In this document: positions 8,492 to 18,577 of the stretch, one piece after another | How the letters are laid out: every line of letters starts with the position of its first letter | Numbering within the stretch: the first letter of the stretch is position 1 | Source of the DNA: Companilactobacillus huachuanensis | GTDB taxonomy: Bacteria; Bacillota; Bacilli; Lactobacillales; Lactobacillaceae | Length of the DNA: 64,000 nucleotides | Direction: 5' to 3' | NCBI RefSeq assembly: GCF_005404815.1 | Contig: NZ_BJDF01000003.1 | Span: 1 to 64,000 of the forward strand | Notes under the pieces: generated by a model | The model's database searches: none | What the model was told of the DNA's origin: nothing | What the model saw: the letters and a program-made list of their open reading frames with translations, nothing else | Program-made: the position numbers and the translations under genes

Positions 8492-10303
8492 ATGTGTGGA
8501 ATTGTTGGAGTTATCGGAAATAATAAAACTACTGATATTTTATTGAACGGATTAGAGAAGCTTGAGTATCGTGGTTATGATTCAGCTGGTATTTATGTGA
8601 ATAACCAAAACGGAAAAGATTTCTTAGTAAAAGAAGTCGGCAAGATCAGTAAACTGGAAAATGCTGTAACTGAAGATGTTCAAGGACTTGTCGGTATTGG
8701 TCATACAAGATGGGCTACTCACGGAACGCCAACCATCGAAAATGCTCATCCTCATTTTTCTGAAGATAACCGCTTCTATCTCGTACATAACGGTGTCCTA
8801 ACAAATTTTGAAGAATTAAAAACTAAGTATTTAGGAGATGTTAATTTCAGTAGTCAAACAGATACTGAAGTTGCGGTTCAATTAGTTGATCACTTTGCAA
8901 AAAATGGACTTGACGGCGAAGCTGCTTTTAGAAAAGCTTTAAGTTTGATTGAAGGATCATATGCCTTTGCCATGGTTGACAAGGAACAACCTGATCGAAT
9001 TTTTGTAGCTAAGAACAAGAGCCCTTTGTTGATTGGATTGGGAGATGGATTCAATGTCATCTGTTCCGATGCAATGGCAATGCTTGATCAAACTCACCAA
9101 TTTGTCGAAATTGAAGATGGTGAAGTCGTTATTCTCAAGAAGGGTTCCGTTGAAATCAGTAAGCTTGATGGCACTCCAGTTAAGAGAGATTCCTACACAG
9201 TCGACCTTGATGCTAGTGATATTTCTAAAGGTACTTACGAACATTACATGCTCAAAGAAATTGATGAACAACCCAATGTAATGAGAAAGATTTCTCAAAA
9301 TTATCTTAAAACTGATGGCAGTATCGATGTTGAACCAGCTTTGTTAGAAGAAATGAAGAAGGCTGATCGTTTGTATATTGTTGCCGCTGGAACTAGTTAT
9401 CATGCTGGTTTGGTTGGCCAAAACATTTTTGAGCAAGTTGCTGATATTCCAGTTGATGTTGAACTTGGTAGTGAATTCGGTTATCACATGCCTAAGTTAT
9501 CCAAGCATCCATTCTTCATTTTCCTATCACAAAGTGGTGAGACTGCCGATAGTCGTCAAGTACTAGTTAAAGTTAATGAATTGAAGCTACCAAGCTTGAC
9601 TATTACTAACGTGCCAAATTCAACCCTTTCACGTGAAGCAACTTTCACAATGGAATTGCTTGCTGGCCCAGAAATTGCTGTTGCCTCAACAAAAGCTTAT
9701 ACAGCCCAAATTGCTGTTGAAGCTGTCTTAGCAAAGGCACTTGGTATGGCTAAGAATCTTGAAGATGCCAAGAAATTTGACGTTAAGAAGCAATTGGCGT
9801 TAGCTGCTAATGGAATTCAAACAATCGTTGATGAAAAAGCCGCAATTAAGAAATTAACAGCTGAATTCTTGACAGATCAAAAAGATGCTTTCTATATTGG
9901 ACGTGGTATTGATTATGCTTTATCGCTTGAAGCCGCTTTGAAATTGAAAGAAATTTCATATATTCACGCTGAAGGATTTGCAGCAGGTGAATTGAAGCAT
10001 GGAACTATTGCTTTGATTGAACAAAATACTCCAGTTATTGCTTATGTAAATGACGGGGTTGGTGCCAGTCATACTCGTGGTAATATCCAAGAGGTTAAAG
10101 CCCGTGGCGCTCATGTGCTTGTGATTGCCAGTCAAAAATATGCTGAAGCAGGGGATCAAATCATTATTCCTGAAATTGACGAATTGATCTCACCAATTAT
10201 CAGCGTTGTACCAGCTCAACTGATTGCCTATTATGCAAGTTTGGCTCGTGGCAATGATGTTGACAAACCTCGTAATCTTGCCAAAAGTGTTACTGTAGAG
10301 TAA
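8492..10303 (+). CDS. glmS: Glutamine--fructose-6-phosphate aminotransferase GlmS
   Basis: A 603-residue isomerizing enzyme that makes glucosamine-6-phosphate from fructose-6-phosphate and glutamine, the first committed step to UDP-GlcNAc. ATG 8492 is chosen over the upstream in-frame ATG 8414 because the mature enzyme needs Cys1 (MCGIVGVIG) as nucleophile and AGAAAGG precedes it. The glutaminase domain (about 1-220) has YRGYDSAG and HTRWATHG. Two SIS sugar-phosphate domains follow (about 280-600), and the C-terminus ends LAKSVTVE as expected. No glmS ribozyme is evident. Control may instead come from the NagR-like sites upstream. Confidence 0.97.
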   Translation: MCGIVGVIGNNKTTDILLNGLEKLEYRGYDSAGIYVNNQNGKDFLVKEVGKISKLENAVTEDVQGLVGIGHTRWATHGTPTIENAHPHFSEDNRFYLVHNGVLTNFEELKTKYLGDVNFSSQTDTEVAVQLVDHFAKNGLDGEAAFRKALSLIEGSYAFAMVDKEQPDRIFVAKNKSPLLIGLGDGFNVICSDAMAMLDQTHQFVEIEDGEVVILKKGSVEISKLDGTPVKRDSYTVDLDASDISKGTYEHYMLKEIDEQPNVMRKISQNYLKTDGSIDVEPALLEEMKKADRLYIVAAGTSYHAGLVGQNIFEQVADIPVDVELGSEFGYHMPKLSKHPFFIFLSQSGETADSRQVLVKVNELKLPSLTITNVPNSTLSREATFTMELLAGPEIAVASTKAYTAQIAVEAVLAKALGMAKNLEDAKKFDVKKQLALAANGIQTIVDEKAAIKKLTAEFLTDQKDAFYIGRGIDYALSLEAALKLKEISYIHAEGFAAGELKHGTIALIEQNTPVIAYVNDGVGASHTRGNIQEVKARGAHVLVIASQKYAEAGDQIIIPEIDELISPIISVVPAQLIAYYASLARGNDVDKPRNLAKSVTVE

Positions 10304-10328
10304 TCTAATTTAGTAGAATTTTATAAAT

Positions 10329-10358
10329 GATAGCTTCCACAATGGAGGCTATTTTTTG
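10329..10358 (+). terminator. glmS terminator
   Basis: TAGCTTCCA CAA TGGAGGCTA followed by TTTTTTG, 27 bases after the glmS stop codon. Confidence 0.85.
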
Positions 10359-10389
10359 TTTACTGCTGTTTGTGGGTTATTTATTCATA

Positions 10390-10786
10390 ACTAAAGGTTG
10401 AAGGGTTAGTTAAGTATGCCGTTTCCAGAGCTGAGAGTATTCAATTGCTGCGCGGAACGGCCCGAGTCAAAGGGCGGTCTCGGGCCTCGGTTGAAGACTC
10501 GCAAAACCCGCGAGTCTTCAACGCGCCCGGTGGTGTAATTGCTGAAGCAATAACGCCACTTTCGCTGCAAATGAATACTCTCAGCTCTTCCAACTAGTTT
10601 TTTAATAATAAGAATGTCCAATTGTGATCTTTTGCTTAACTAAATTGGTAAATAAATTGAATTTAGGACTGTCACAGCAATATTTATAGCACTTTTTCAC
10701 TTTTCAACCTTCAGTTATTTAAATAGGTTTGCTTCTAGTCCGTAGTGACAATCTTTATATTAATTTTTTGTCTTTCAACCTTCAGT
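10390..10786 (-). repeat. Family-1 structured repeat, copy 3, with doubled right end
   Basis: The left terminal repeat ACTAAAGGTTGAAGG starts at 10390. The right terminal repeat occurs twice, ending at 10715 (CTTTTCAACCTTCAGT) and at 10786 (CTTTCAACCTTCAGT). The flanking 5-bp TCATA (10385-10389 and 10787-10791) brackets the whole unit including both right ends, so the duplication was part of the inserted element or arose inside it. The core terminal stem is GAGCTGAGAGTATTCA/TGAATACTCTCAGCTC, perfectly paired. The rest of the gene-free stretch to 10958 holds only AT-rich promoter-like DNA. Confidence 0.88.
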
Positions 10787-10958
10787 TCATAATTAAAAAA
10801 TGAAGTTAAAAATTTTATCATCGGTTAATAGAAGTTGATTATAAAAAATATTTAATTGTATTATGATTGATTGAATTTCCAGTGGGGCTAAGTTAAAGAT
10901 AAATTGTTAGTTGAAAATACTATAACCGGAGACAGCAAAACAATAGATTGGTGGGTTT

Positions 10959-12554
10959 ATGAGGGATAAAAAATTAAATCTGTTCTCAACTGTGATGTTT
11001 GGACTCAGTGCCATTATTGGTTCAGGATGGATGTTTGGTTCTAGTCAGGCAGCTAAGATTGCCGGTCCAGCCGCAATTGTGGCTTGGATATTGGGGGCAA
11101 TTTTAGTAGCAATGATTGCTATGGTTTATGTAGAAATTGGAACGATGTTTCCAGAAGATGGGGCAATGAGTCGATTTACAATGTACACTCATGGCTCATT
11201 ATTGGGTCATATTTTTTCATGGGCTAATTGGCTTTCGCTTTTGGCGATTTTACCAATTGAGGCTGTGGCATCCACACAGTACATGAGTACTTGGCCTTGG
11301 AAATGGGCGCAATGGACACATAGTTTCATGAAGAATGGTCAGTTGTCTTTCAACGGAATTCTTATGGCAACGGGTTTAATACTAGTGTTTACGTTAATTA
11401 ATTATTGGTCAGTTACGATAATGGCCAAATTTAATAATTTCATTTCAGTTTTCAAAATAGTAGTACCGATAATCACAATGATTTTGCTAGTTTCGGCTCA
11501 TTTTGATTTTCATAATATGGGTACGACGGTGCATCAATTCATGCCATATGGAACTTCGTCAATTTTTGTTGCAATTGGTAGCGCGGGAATTATTTATTCG
11601 TACGTGGCTTTTCAAACGGTAATTAATTTGGGCAATGATATTGTCAAACCAGCGGTTAATATTCGTCGGGGAATTATTTATTCGTTGTTGATCAGCGCTC
11701 TGATTTACATTGCATTGCAGATTGTCTTTATCGGAGCTTTGCCAAAATCAATTGTCAGTGGCGGCTGGTCACAGATTAGTTTCAATTCACCATTTGCGGA
11801 TTTAGCCATTTTATTAAATGTGTATTGGCTATCAACTTTGATTTATTTTACAGCGTTTATTTCACCAATCGGTAGTGGGATAGCCTTCTCAGCTTCTGCA
11901 AGTAAATCATTGTCCTCGATGCCTAAGAATAAGCATTTACCTAAAGTTTTGAGCAATACAAATAATAATTACAATACGCCGAGAATTGCCTTGATGGTTG
12001 ACTTTTTGGTGAGTGTAATTCTGATTCTGTTATTTAAAAATTGGGCTTTGTTATCACGAGTTGTTGCAGCCTCGACCTTAATTTCGTTGCTGTCTGGACC
12101 GGTCGTTGCTGGTAGTTTGCGTAAAATGGGACCTAATTTCAAGCGTCCAACAAAAATTCGAGGGATGAAATTCTTGTCACCTTTGGTTTTTGACTTAATT
12201 AGTTTGGCGATTTATTGGTCAATGTTTCCAACAACGGTTGAAGTTATTGTTATTATTATTGTGGGATTGCCGATATACTTTATTTATGATTTTCGTCGTG
12301 GATTTAAGGAGTTTAAGCAGAAGTTTTATGCTAGTCTCTGGCTGATTGTTCACTTGGTTGGATTATCAATAATTTCATGGATCGGTAGTAGTCATTTTGG
12401 CGGTATTAATATGATTCAATATCCTTGGGATTTTCTGGTTATTATGATATTTTCAACCGTAATTTATTACTGGGCAATTAATTCGTCTTATTATTCAGGC
12501 TATTTTGACGACGCAAAGCAACTTAATTCAACCGTGAATTGGGATGGTGAATAA
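10959..12554 (+). CDS. APC-superfamily amino acid permease
   Basis: A 531-residue membrane transporter for an amino acid or amine, driven by an ion gradient or exchange. Residues 10-30 hold the APC start signature, with FGLSAIIGSGWMFGS forming the first broken helix. About 12-14 hydrophobic segments follow, including two extra at the C-terminus. The ribosome site is weak (TTGGTGGG). It overlaps the next gene by the shared bases of TAATG, so the two are translationally linked. The substrate cannot be assigned. Confidence 0.85.
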   Translation: MRDKKLNLFSTVMFGLSAIIGSGWMFGSSQAAKIAGPAAIVAWILGAILVAMIAMVYVEIGTMFPEDGAMSRFTMYTHGSLLGHIFSWANWLSLLAILPIEAVASTQYMSTWPWKWAQWTHSFMKNGQLSFNGILMATGLILVFTLINYWSVTIMAKFNNFISVFKIVVPIITMILLVSAHFDFHNMGTTVHQFMPYGTSSIFVAIGSAGIIYSYVAFQTVINLGNDIVKPAVNIRRGIIYSLLISALIYIALQIVFIGALPKSIVSGGWSQISFNSPFADLAILLNVYWLSTLIYFTAFISPIGSGIAFSASASKSLSSMPKNKHLPKVLSNTNNNYNTPRIALMVDFLVSVILILLFKNWALLSRVVAASTLISLLSGPVVAGSLRKMGPNFKRPTKIRGMKFLSPLVFDLISLAIYWSMFPTTVEVIVIIIVGLPIYFIYDFRRGFKEFKQKFYASLWLIVHLVGLSIISWIGSSHFGGINMIQYPWDFLVIMIFSTVIYYWAINSSYYSGYFDDAKQLNSTVNWDGE

Positions 12555-13066
12555 TGGATAAGTTAAAGAAAAATGAAAAATGGTTTTGGAGTGGCGTGGT
12601 TTTGATTGAACTTATTTTATTTTACAGTTCGTCAATGACTTATAAACAACAGACCTCAGTGCCATTTCTGGAAAAATATATGCATAGTAAGCCACTTAGT
12701 AGCAGTTTGAGTAATATTCGTTTTAATTACGGTGGTAAAGAGCAGTCAATTGCCAACGACGGTTATTATCACTTTGTGGAATTTTTTATTCGTAAGGGTG
12801 CTCATTTTGGAACCTATATGATTTTAGGAGTATGTTTGTGTTTGGCATTATATACATATTTTCAACATCATAATTTGTTGAGTATTTTTGTACCTTGGAT
12901 GATGACGACTGGATTGGCGGCCTTTGATGAATTTCATCAAGGGTTGACCGGTGGACGGACGCCTTCAGTGACAGACGTTATGCTTGATAGTGCAGGCGGG
13001 ATAACAGGGATTATAATTGTTGCTGTTGTGCTGTATTTTGTATTGAAGCCTAAGTTCAGGACTTAA
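12554..13066 (+). CDS. VanZ-like family membrane protein
   Basis: A 170-residue membrane protein with an N-terminal helix (about 12-27), a short outside segment and three more helices. The VanZ-like pattern is visible: FFIRKGAHFGTYMILG near residues 76-91 and DEFHQGLTGGRTPSVTDVMLDSAGG near 117-141. VanZ itself gives low-level teicoplanin resistance, but most family members have no known role. Start ATG overlaps the stop of the permease gene. A strong terminator follows. Confidence 0.88.
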   Translation: MDKLKKNEKWFWSGVVLIELILFYSSSMTYKQQTSVPFLEKYMHSKPLSSSLSNIRFNYGGKEQSIANDGYYHFVEFFIRKGAHFGTYMILGVCLCLALYTYFQHHNLLSIFVPWMMTTGLAAFDEFHQGLTGGRTPSVTDVMLDSAGGITGIIIVAVVLYFVLKPKFRT

Positions 13067-13110
13067 GCATAATTAAAAAGTGACTCACTTTTTTATAAAA
13101 GTATTTATGA

Positions 13111-13137
13111 AAGCCGACATATTATGTCGGCTTTTTT
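13111..13137 (+). terminator. Terminator after the VanZ-like gene
   Basis: AAGCCGACAT ATT ATGTCGGCTT followed by TTTT. It separates the permease operon from the adhesin gene. Confidence 0.9.
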
Positions 13138-13286
13138 GCTGTAAAATTTAGTAACACTTTTTTATGAACTTATCGTATATACACCTCAGTACGAAATATT
13201 TAAAAAACGATAATTAAAGTTATATTATATCCAGTGAGGTGTTTAGACATGTTCGGAGAAATTCCATCTCGTTAGGACGGTTTATT

Positions 13287-16200
13287 ATGGCAAATAAGAA
13301 GATCACATTAAGTAAAAAACAATTATTGATTGCTGCAGGAACAGCAATGACTTTGGGAGTTGGAACAACATTGGGCCAACAAGCGATTGTACATGCAGAC
13401 GCCAATGATACTAGTTCCGTTGCATCATCTTCAGAAAATAGTACGACAACTGGTAATGAGGATACTACAACTACCAGTAACAATAGTTCTACAAATACAA
13501 ATACAAATGAACAGAATGGTGCTAGTGCTTCATCTAGCGAATTAAGTACGACGGCCTCTACCGGAACTAAGACTGAATCAGGTACAAATGTATCCACTAA
13601 TGATTCAGTAACTACAGAAACGTCTGCAAAGACACAAACACCATCAGCAACAAGTCAGTCGGGAACAGCTCTAGCATCAGAGACACCAGAAGTATCAAAA
13701 GACGAAACTCAAGCTACAGGAACTCAAGCATCAACAGGAACCGTTCAGTCATCGGCAGTAACAAATGATGAATCACAGGCTACAGGAACTCAAGAATCAT
13801 CAGAAAGTACCCCAGCACCATCGGAAACAACTCAGTCAGGAACATCTTCAGCATCGGTTGGCGAAGCTTCGTCTACAGGAACCCAAGCATCAACAGGTAC
13901 TGTTCAGGCACCAGCAGTAACAGTCCAGTCAGGAGCACAAGTGGCTTCTGAAACAACGACCGGAGTGGCGACTTTAACCCCTGCTGTATTGGCTGATTCA
14001 ACTATGATTACGTCAACGACCTTGGCTGCGAATGCAGTATCAACAGTAATGACGCCGGTTGACACATCTGCTAATACGATTACATCAGACACTGATCATA
14101 CAGCTGCTGACAACTTTACTTGGAGTACTGATGACAGTACAGGTGAAGCTTCTTTGACTGGGACAACTAGCAGTTTAACTGATTCATCAGTCAATATTCC
14201 AACGCAAATCACAGTTACCAATAACAGTACGAATGACAGTAAACAATATAACGTCACTAGTATTGGAAATGCTGCATTTGCTAGCAATCAAACAATAAAG
14301 AGCGTTCAGGTCAATAGTGGCGTCACTAGTATTGGTGACAATGCATTTATTTATTCAACATTACAAAATATTGATTTAAAAAATGATACTGATTTAACAA
14401 GCATTGGTGACCAAGCTTTTTGGAATAAACAACTAGCAACAATTGATTTACCAGATTCAGTTCAAACGATTGGTGATAGTGCTTTTAGTTATGATCAGGC
14501 TTTAACGTCATTAACACTACCTGCCAATTTACAAACTATAGGTAATCAAGCTTTTATTGGAAATACTAGCTTACAAAACGTTGATTTCTCTAAGGATACA
14601 GCTTTAACTACGATTGGTAGTGAAGCTTTTTCTGGTGACTCAAAAATTAGTAGTGTCGATTTATCGAATAATACGGCTCTAGTTTCGATTGGAAATTCGG
14701 CTTTTGTTAATGATTCAAATGTTACTGAGGTAAAATTACCAGCAAGTTTACAAACAATAGGTAATCAGGCGTTTGCTAATAATACGAGTTTACAAAATAT
14801 TGATTTTTCTAAAGATACTGCACTCACAACGATTGGCAATGAGGCCTTTTCCGGTGATACTCACGTTTCTAGCATTGACCTAAGCAGTAACAATAATTTA
14901 ACAACGATTGGTGATTTAGCCTTTGCCTATAATGGAAATGATTATAATGGTAATACGTCTGTGAAGTTGCCATCTAGTCTTCAGACAATTGGTAACCAAG
15001 CCTTTGCCGCTAATAATAATCTACAGAGTGTCGATTTTTCCAAGGATGCAGCTTTAACAACTATTGGCGATTCAGCCTTTTCTGGTGATTCAAATATTAC
15101 TGGGATTGACTTGAGCAATAACAATAATTTAATAACCATTGGTAATCAAGCATTTGTATATAACAGTAAGAGTACAGAGGTGAAATTGCCAGATAGTTTG
15201 CAAACCATTGGTGATCAAGCATTCCTTTCAAATTTGGCCTTACAAAATATCAGCTTTGGACCAAATTTAATATCAATTGGTAATCAGGCTTTTACTTATG
15301 ATGGAGCTTTAACGAGCGTTGATTTTTCTAATGCAAACAAATTGAGTAGTATCGGTAATGGTGCGTTTGAATTTGCAAATTTGAGTGGAAATTTAACTTT
15401 ACCTAGTAGTATGGAAACCATTGGTGATCAAGCATTTACTGGTGATCACTTTGAAAATTTAGTTTTGAATGAGGGATTACAGTCAATTGGAAAATCGGCT
15501 TTTTCATACAACGATTTGAATGATGATTTAGTTATTCCAAGTACGATTAAAAGTATTGGTGATGAAGCCTTTATTGGTAATCAGTTAACAAGTTTATCAA
15601 CCACTGCTTCCGATTTTTCGTTAGGTGAGAATTCCTTTTCATATAACAGAATTACAAAAGTTGATGCACCAAATGTTAAGGCAGGAACGACAGCTTACAA
15701 CATAAATAGTGCAACTAATCAATTTGCAGCTATTTTCACAGATTCAGCACATAATAATATCTCTGATTACTTCAATCTTGATATTGGTAAATATTCTGAG
15801 AATAATTTGGGAATTTCCAATTTGACTAATGGTGTAACTTATAGCAATGGAACTTTCGATATTCCAACAGGTGTAAATGGTTTTACATTCGATTGGATTC
15901 TTTCGCCAGATTCTAGTGATGACAATGGTTACAGTGGAGTTTACAATGTCGTTTTGGATAATCCAGATATCAAAGCGATTAATTCAAGTATTCCAGCGGG
16001 TACTAATTGGAGTCCAAGTGATAACTTTGTCAGTGCCGTTACTCCTGATAAAAATGACGTCGGATTAGATGATGCAAATATGCATGTCAAAGTGCTTGAT
16101 CCGAATGATAACGAGGTAGCAACTGTAGATACAACTGTAGTAGGAGATTATACAGTTATATATAGCTACGGGAGTGAGAGTAGTACGGTTACTGTTAATG

Positions 16201-17651
16201 TATACAAACGTAGTGGTGAAATTGATTTAGGAGGGACTAGTTCTACAACTTACAATGGTCAAAGTCAGACTTTTGATAAAGATAACTATCAAGTAACTTT
16301 ATCTAACGGTACGACATATACCTTGCAAGATGGTGATTTAGCTTTGTACGATGAATCAACTGGTACGACTTACGATCTTAGAGACGCTACACAGGTACCT
16401 GAAAATTCAGAAATAAATGCTGGCGATTATTCAGTAGTTTTGACGCAGCAGGGTTTAAACAATATTAGCCAAAAAGATAGCAATTCCCTGTACGATTGGA
16501 CAGAGAGTCAGTCAGCTAATTTTATTATCAACAAAGCTCCAGTTATTATTACAGTTAATGGTGGTTCCAAGGTTGAAGGTTCGACGGATCCTGAGCTTTC
16601 AGCAATCGTAACTATGCCCGCTGGTATGTCAGAAAATGACGCTCCTGCTTACACTATTAGTAGGGATGACGGTGAAGTGGTTGGAAATTATCCAATTACT
16701 GTCAGTTTTAATGCGGCTGATTATCCTAACTATGATATTCAAGTAGAGGGTAATAATATTTTCACTATTACGGCATCTGCTAAATCCATTAGTGGTAGTG
16801 ATTATAAAATGACCATAGGGGATCCAACACCAACTGCCGATGATTTTAAAGCCACATCAACAGATGAAAATGGTGCATCTCAAAATGTTAGTGTTGATTT
16901 AAGCCAAGCTGACTTGAATACAGCAGGCACTTACAATGTCACTTTAAGTGCGCCTGATGGACAATCGACGATTGTTAAGTTGACTGTAGTTAAAAAAGAT
17001 ACGACGGGACCAGTTGATCCAACGGACCCAACAGATCCAACAGACCCAACAGACCCAACAGATCCAACGGACCCAACAGACCCAACAGATCCAACGGATC
17101 CAACAGATCCAACAGATCCAACAGACCCAACAGACCCAACAGATCCAACGGATCCAACGGACCCAACAGATCCAACAGATCCAACGGACCCAACAGACCC
17201 AACAGATCCAACGGATCCAACAGACCCAACAGATCCAACAGATCCAACGGACCCAACAGATCCAACGGACCCAACAGATCCAACGGACCCAACAGATCCA
17301 ACGGACCCAACAGATCCAACGGACCCAACGGACCCAACGGACCCAACAGATCCAACGGATCCAACGGACCCAAAGAATCCAATAGATCCAATTATTCCAT
17401 CAGTTCCTAGTAATGAATCTAAAAATGATAACGAATATGTTATTTCAGGTACTGTTTACTATGTTCCAGGTATTAGTGGAACCAATAAGGGTAATTTAAT
17501 TGCTAATGACTACCATCCAACTTATCAAAAATCGGGTGTCGCAACGTTCCCTCAGACAGGAAATGAAAGCGGAATCGGAATGCAAATTTTGGGAGTATTG
17601 ATTGGTATTTTAACTTTTGGTGTAATCGATATCAAAAAAGTTCATCATTAG
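13287..17651 (+). CDS. LPxTG-type surface adhesin with BspA leucine-rich repeats and DPT repeats
   Basis: A 1454-residue wall-anchored protein. ATG 13287 is preferred because AGGACGG precedes it and a clean signal peptide (about residues 1-37) follows; an in-frame GTG lies at 13239. In order: a Ser/Thr/Gln-rich stalk (about 40-260), BspA-type LRR_5 repeats with recurring TTIGNQAF-like units (about 330-800), a bacterial Ig-like region, an MBG-type domain (about 1090-1160), a second Ig-like domain, then 39 Asp-Pro-Thr units (bases 17016-17366). The end has FPQTG, a hydrophobic helix and KKVHH, a sortase A signal with Phe instead of Leu. A role in adhesion or aggregation is inferred. Confidence 0.93.
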   Translation: MANKKITLSKKQLLIAAGTAMTLGVGTTLGQQAIVHADANDTSSVASSSENSTTTGNEDTTTTSNNSSTNTNTNEQNGASASSSELSTTASTGTKTESGTNVSTNDSVTTETSAKTQTPSATSQSGTALASETPEVSKDETQATGTQASTGTVQSSAVTNDESQATGTQESSESTPAPSETTQSGTSSASVGEASSTGTQASTGTVQAPAVTVQSGAQVASETTTGVATLTPAVLADSTMITSTTLAANAVSTVMTPVDTSANTITSDTDHTAADNFTWSTDDSTGEASLTGTTSSLTDSSVNIPTQITVTNNSTNDSKQYNVTSIGNAAFASNQTIKSVQVNSGVTSIGDNAFIYSTLQNIDLKNDTDLTSIGDQAFWNKQLATIDLPDSVQTIGDSAFSYDQALTSLTLPANLQTIGNQAFIGNTSLQNVDFSKDTALTTIGSEAFSGDSKISSVDLSNNTALVSIGNSAFVNDSNVTEVKLPASLQTIGNQAFANNTSLQNIDFSKDTALTTIGNEAFSGDTHVSSIDLSSNNNLTTIGDLAFAYNGNDYNGNTSVKLPSSLQTIGNQAFAANNNLQSVDFSKDAALTTIGDSAFSGDSNITGIDLSNNNNLITIGNQAFVYNSKSTEVKLPDSLQTIGDQAFLSNLALQNISFGPNLISIGNQAFTYDGALTSVDFSNANKLSSIGNGAFEFANLSGNLTLPSSMETIGDQAFTGDHFENLVLNEGLQSIGKSAFSYNDLNDDLVIPSTIKSIGDEAFIGNQLTSLSTTASDFSLGENSFSYNRITKVDAPNVKAGTTAYNINSATNQFAAIFTDSAHNNISDYFNLDIGKYSENNLGISNLTNGVTYSNGTFDIPTGVNGFTFDWILSPDSSDDNGYSGVYNVVLDNPDIKAINSSIPAGTNWSPSDNFVSAVTPDKNDVGLDDANMHVKVLDPNDNEVATVDTTVVGDYTVIYSYGSESSTVTVNVYKRSGEIDLGGTSSTTYNGQSQTFDKDNYQVTLSNGTTYTLQDGDLALYDESTGTTYDLRDATQVPENSEINAGDYSVVLTQQGLNNISQKDSNSLYDWTESQSANFIINKAPVIITVNGGSKVEGSTDPELSAIVTMPAGMSENDAPAYTISRDDGEVVGNYPITVSFNAADYPNYDIQVEGNNIFTITASAKSISGSDYKMTIGDPTPTADDFKATSTDENGASQNVSVDLSQADLNTAGTYNVTLSAPDGQSTIVKLTVVKKDTTGPVDPTDPTDPTDPTDPTDPTDPTDPTDPTDPTDPTDPTDPTDPTDPTDPTDPTDPTDPTDPTDPTDPTDPTDPTDPTDPTDPTDPTDPTDPTDPTDPTDPTDPTDPTDPTDPTDPTDPTDPKNPIDPIIPSVPSNESKNDNEYVISGTVYYVPGISGTNKGNLIANDYHPTYQKSGVATFPQTGNESGIGMQILGVLIGILTFGVIDIKKVHH
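17016..17366 (+). repeat. 39 tandem 9-bp units coding Asp-Pro-Thr
   Basis: The 351-bp tract is (GAY CCA ACR)39. The Pro codon is always CCA, while the Asp and Thr wobble bases switch between GAT/GAC and ACA/ACG in an irregular order. It ends with GAC CCA AAG. Length variation by slippage or recombination between strains is likely. Long open frames on the opposite strand and in the +1 frame here are by-products of the repeat. Confidence 0.97.
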
Positions 17652-17762
17652 GCAAAAATACGTTAAAATTCATGGTTATTTATGCTCCAAATATTGTAAT
17701 AACGCGCTTACTTTGATAAAATAAAATGCGGTTTATAATAATCATGAAAGAAGGAAACAGAA

Positions 17763-18500
17763 ATGTCAGGACACTCAAAATGGCATAACATTCAAGGTAG
17801 AAAGAATGCCCAAGATGCTAAGCGTGGTAAAATCTTCCAAAAGTTGTCTCGTGAACTATTTATGGCGGCTAAGGCGGGTGGTTCCGATCCTAACGATAAT
17901 GCTGCCCTTCGTTTAATAGTAGATAAAGCTCGTGCAGCCAATATGCCAAAGGACAACATCAAACGTGCCTTGGATAAGGCTGATGGCGGTAGTGATGACC
18001 ATTATGATGAAGTTACATACGAAGGCTACGCTCCAGGTGGAGTTGCAGTTTTAGTACAAGCTTTGACAGATAACAAAAACAGAACCGCTTCTGTCGTACG
18101 TGTTGCATTTACCCGTAACGGAGGAAGCCTGGGCTCAAGTGGTTCAGTTGCTTACATGTTTGACCGTAAAGGTTATATCGTTCTTGACCGTTCAAAGAAT
18201 GCTCAAGATGAAGATACTGTTTTAATGGATATCATGGATCTCGGTGCTGACGATCTTCAAACATCTGATGACGCTTATGAAATCTATACTGAAGCCAAAG
18301 AATTCGCTGCTGTTCGTGACGGATTAATTGAAAAGGGCTATGTACTTGCCGACTCAGAGTTGACAATGATCCCTCAAAATACAACTCCAGTTCCAGCAGA
18401 TAAACAAGAACAATTTGAACACATGATCGACCAATTGGAAGATGATGAAGATATTTCAGAAGTCTTTACTGCTGCTGCAGATGATGACGATGAAGAATAA
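17763..18500 (+). CDS. yebC: YebC/PmpR-family protein
   Basis: A 245-residue cytoplasmic protein of the YebC/TACO1 family. The N-terminus [11 protein letters not shown] is the family signature, and [14 protein letters not shown] near residues 121-134 marks the central domain. Family members were described as transcription regulators and more recently as factors helping ribosomes through difficult stretches such as polyproline. The C-terminus ends in an acidic tail. The ribosome site is AAGGAAACAG. It is a single-gene unit with its own terminator, directly upstream of the comG operon, a common arrangement. Confidence 0.96.
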   Translation: MSGHSKWHNIQGRKNAQDAKRGKIFQKLSRELFMAAKAGGSDPNDNAALRLIVDKARAANMPKDNIKRALDKADGGSDDHYDEVTYEGYAPGGVAVLVQALTDNKNRTASVVRVAFTRNGGSLGSSGSVAYMFDRKGYIVLDRSKNAQDEDTVLMDIMDLGADDLQTSDDAYEIYTEAKEFAAVRDGLIEKGYVLADSELTMIPQNTTPVPADKQEQFEHMIDQLEDDEDISEVFTAAADDDDEE

Positions 18501-18512
18501 TTTAAAAAAATA

Positions 18513-18548
18513 AAGATTACTGACTTTTGTCGGTAGTCTTTTTTTTTC
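18513..18548 (+). terminator. yebC terminator
   Basis: AAGATTACTGAC TTTT GTCGGTAGTCTT followed by a run of nine T. It lies only about 30 bases before comGA, so the comG promoter must lie in or very near this stretch or depend on read-through. Confidence 0.88.
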
Positions 18549-18577
18549 GTAATTTTTTACAGAAGGGAGGTTGAGAT

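Noticed and set aside
17016-17366. CRISPR-like tandem array
   Set aside because: Units are 9 bp without spacers and lie in frame within a gene.
16990-17391. Long opposite-strand and +1 open frames across the DPT tract
   Set aside because: They are forced by the 9-bp repeat and have no start signals of their own.
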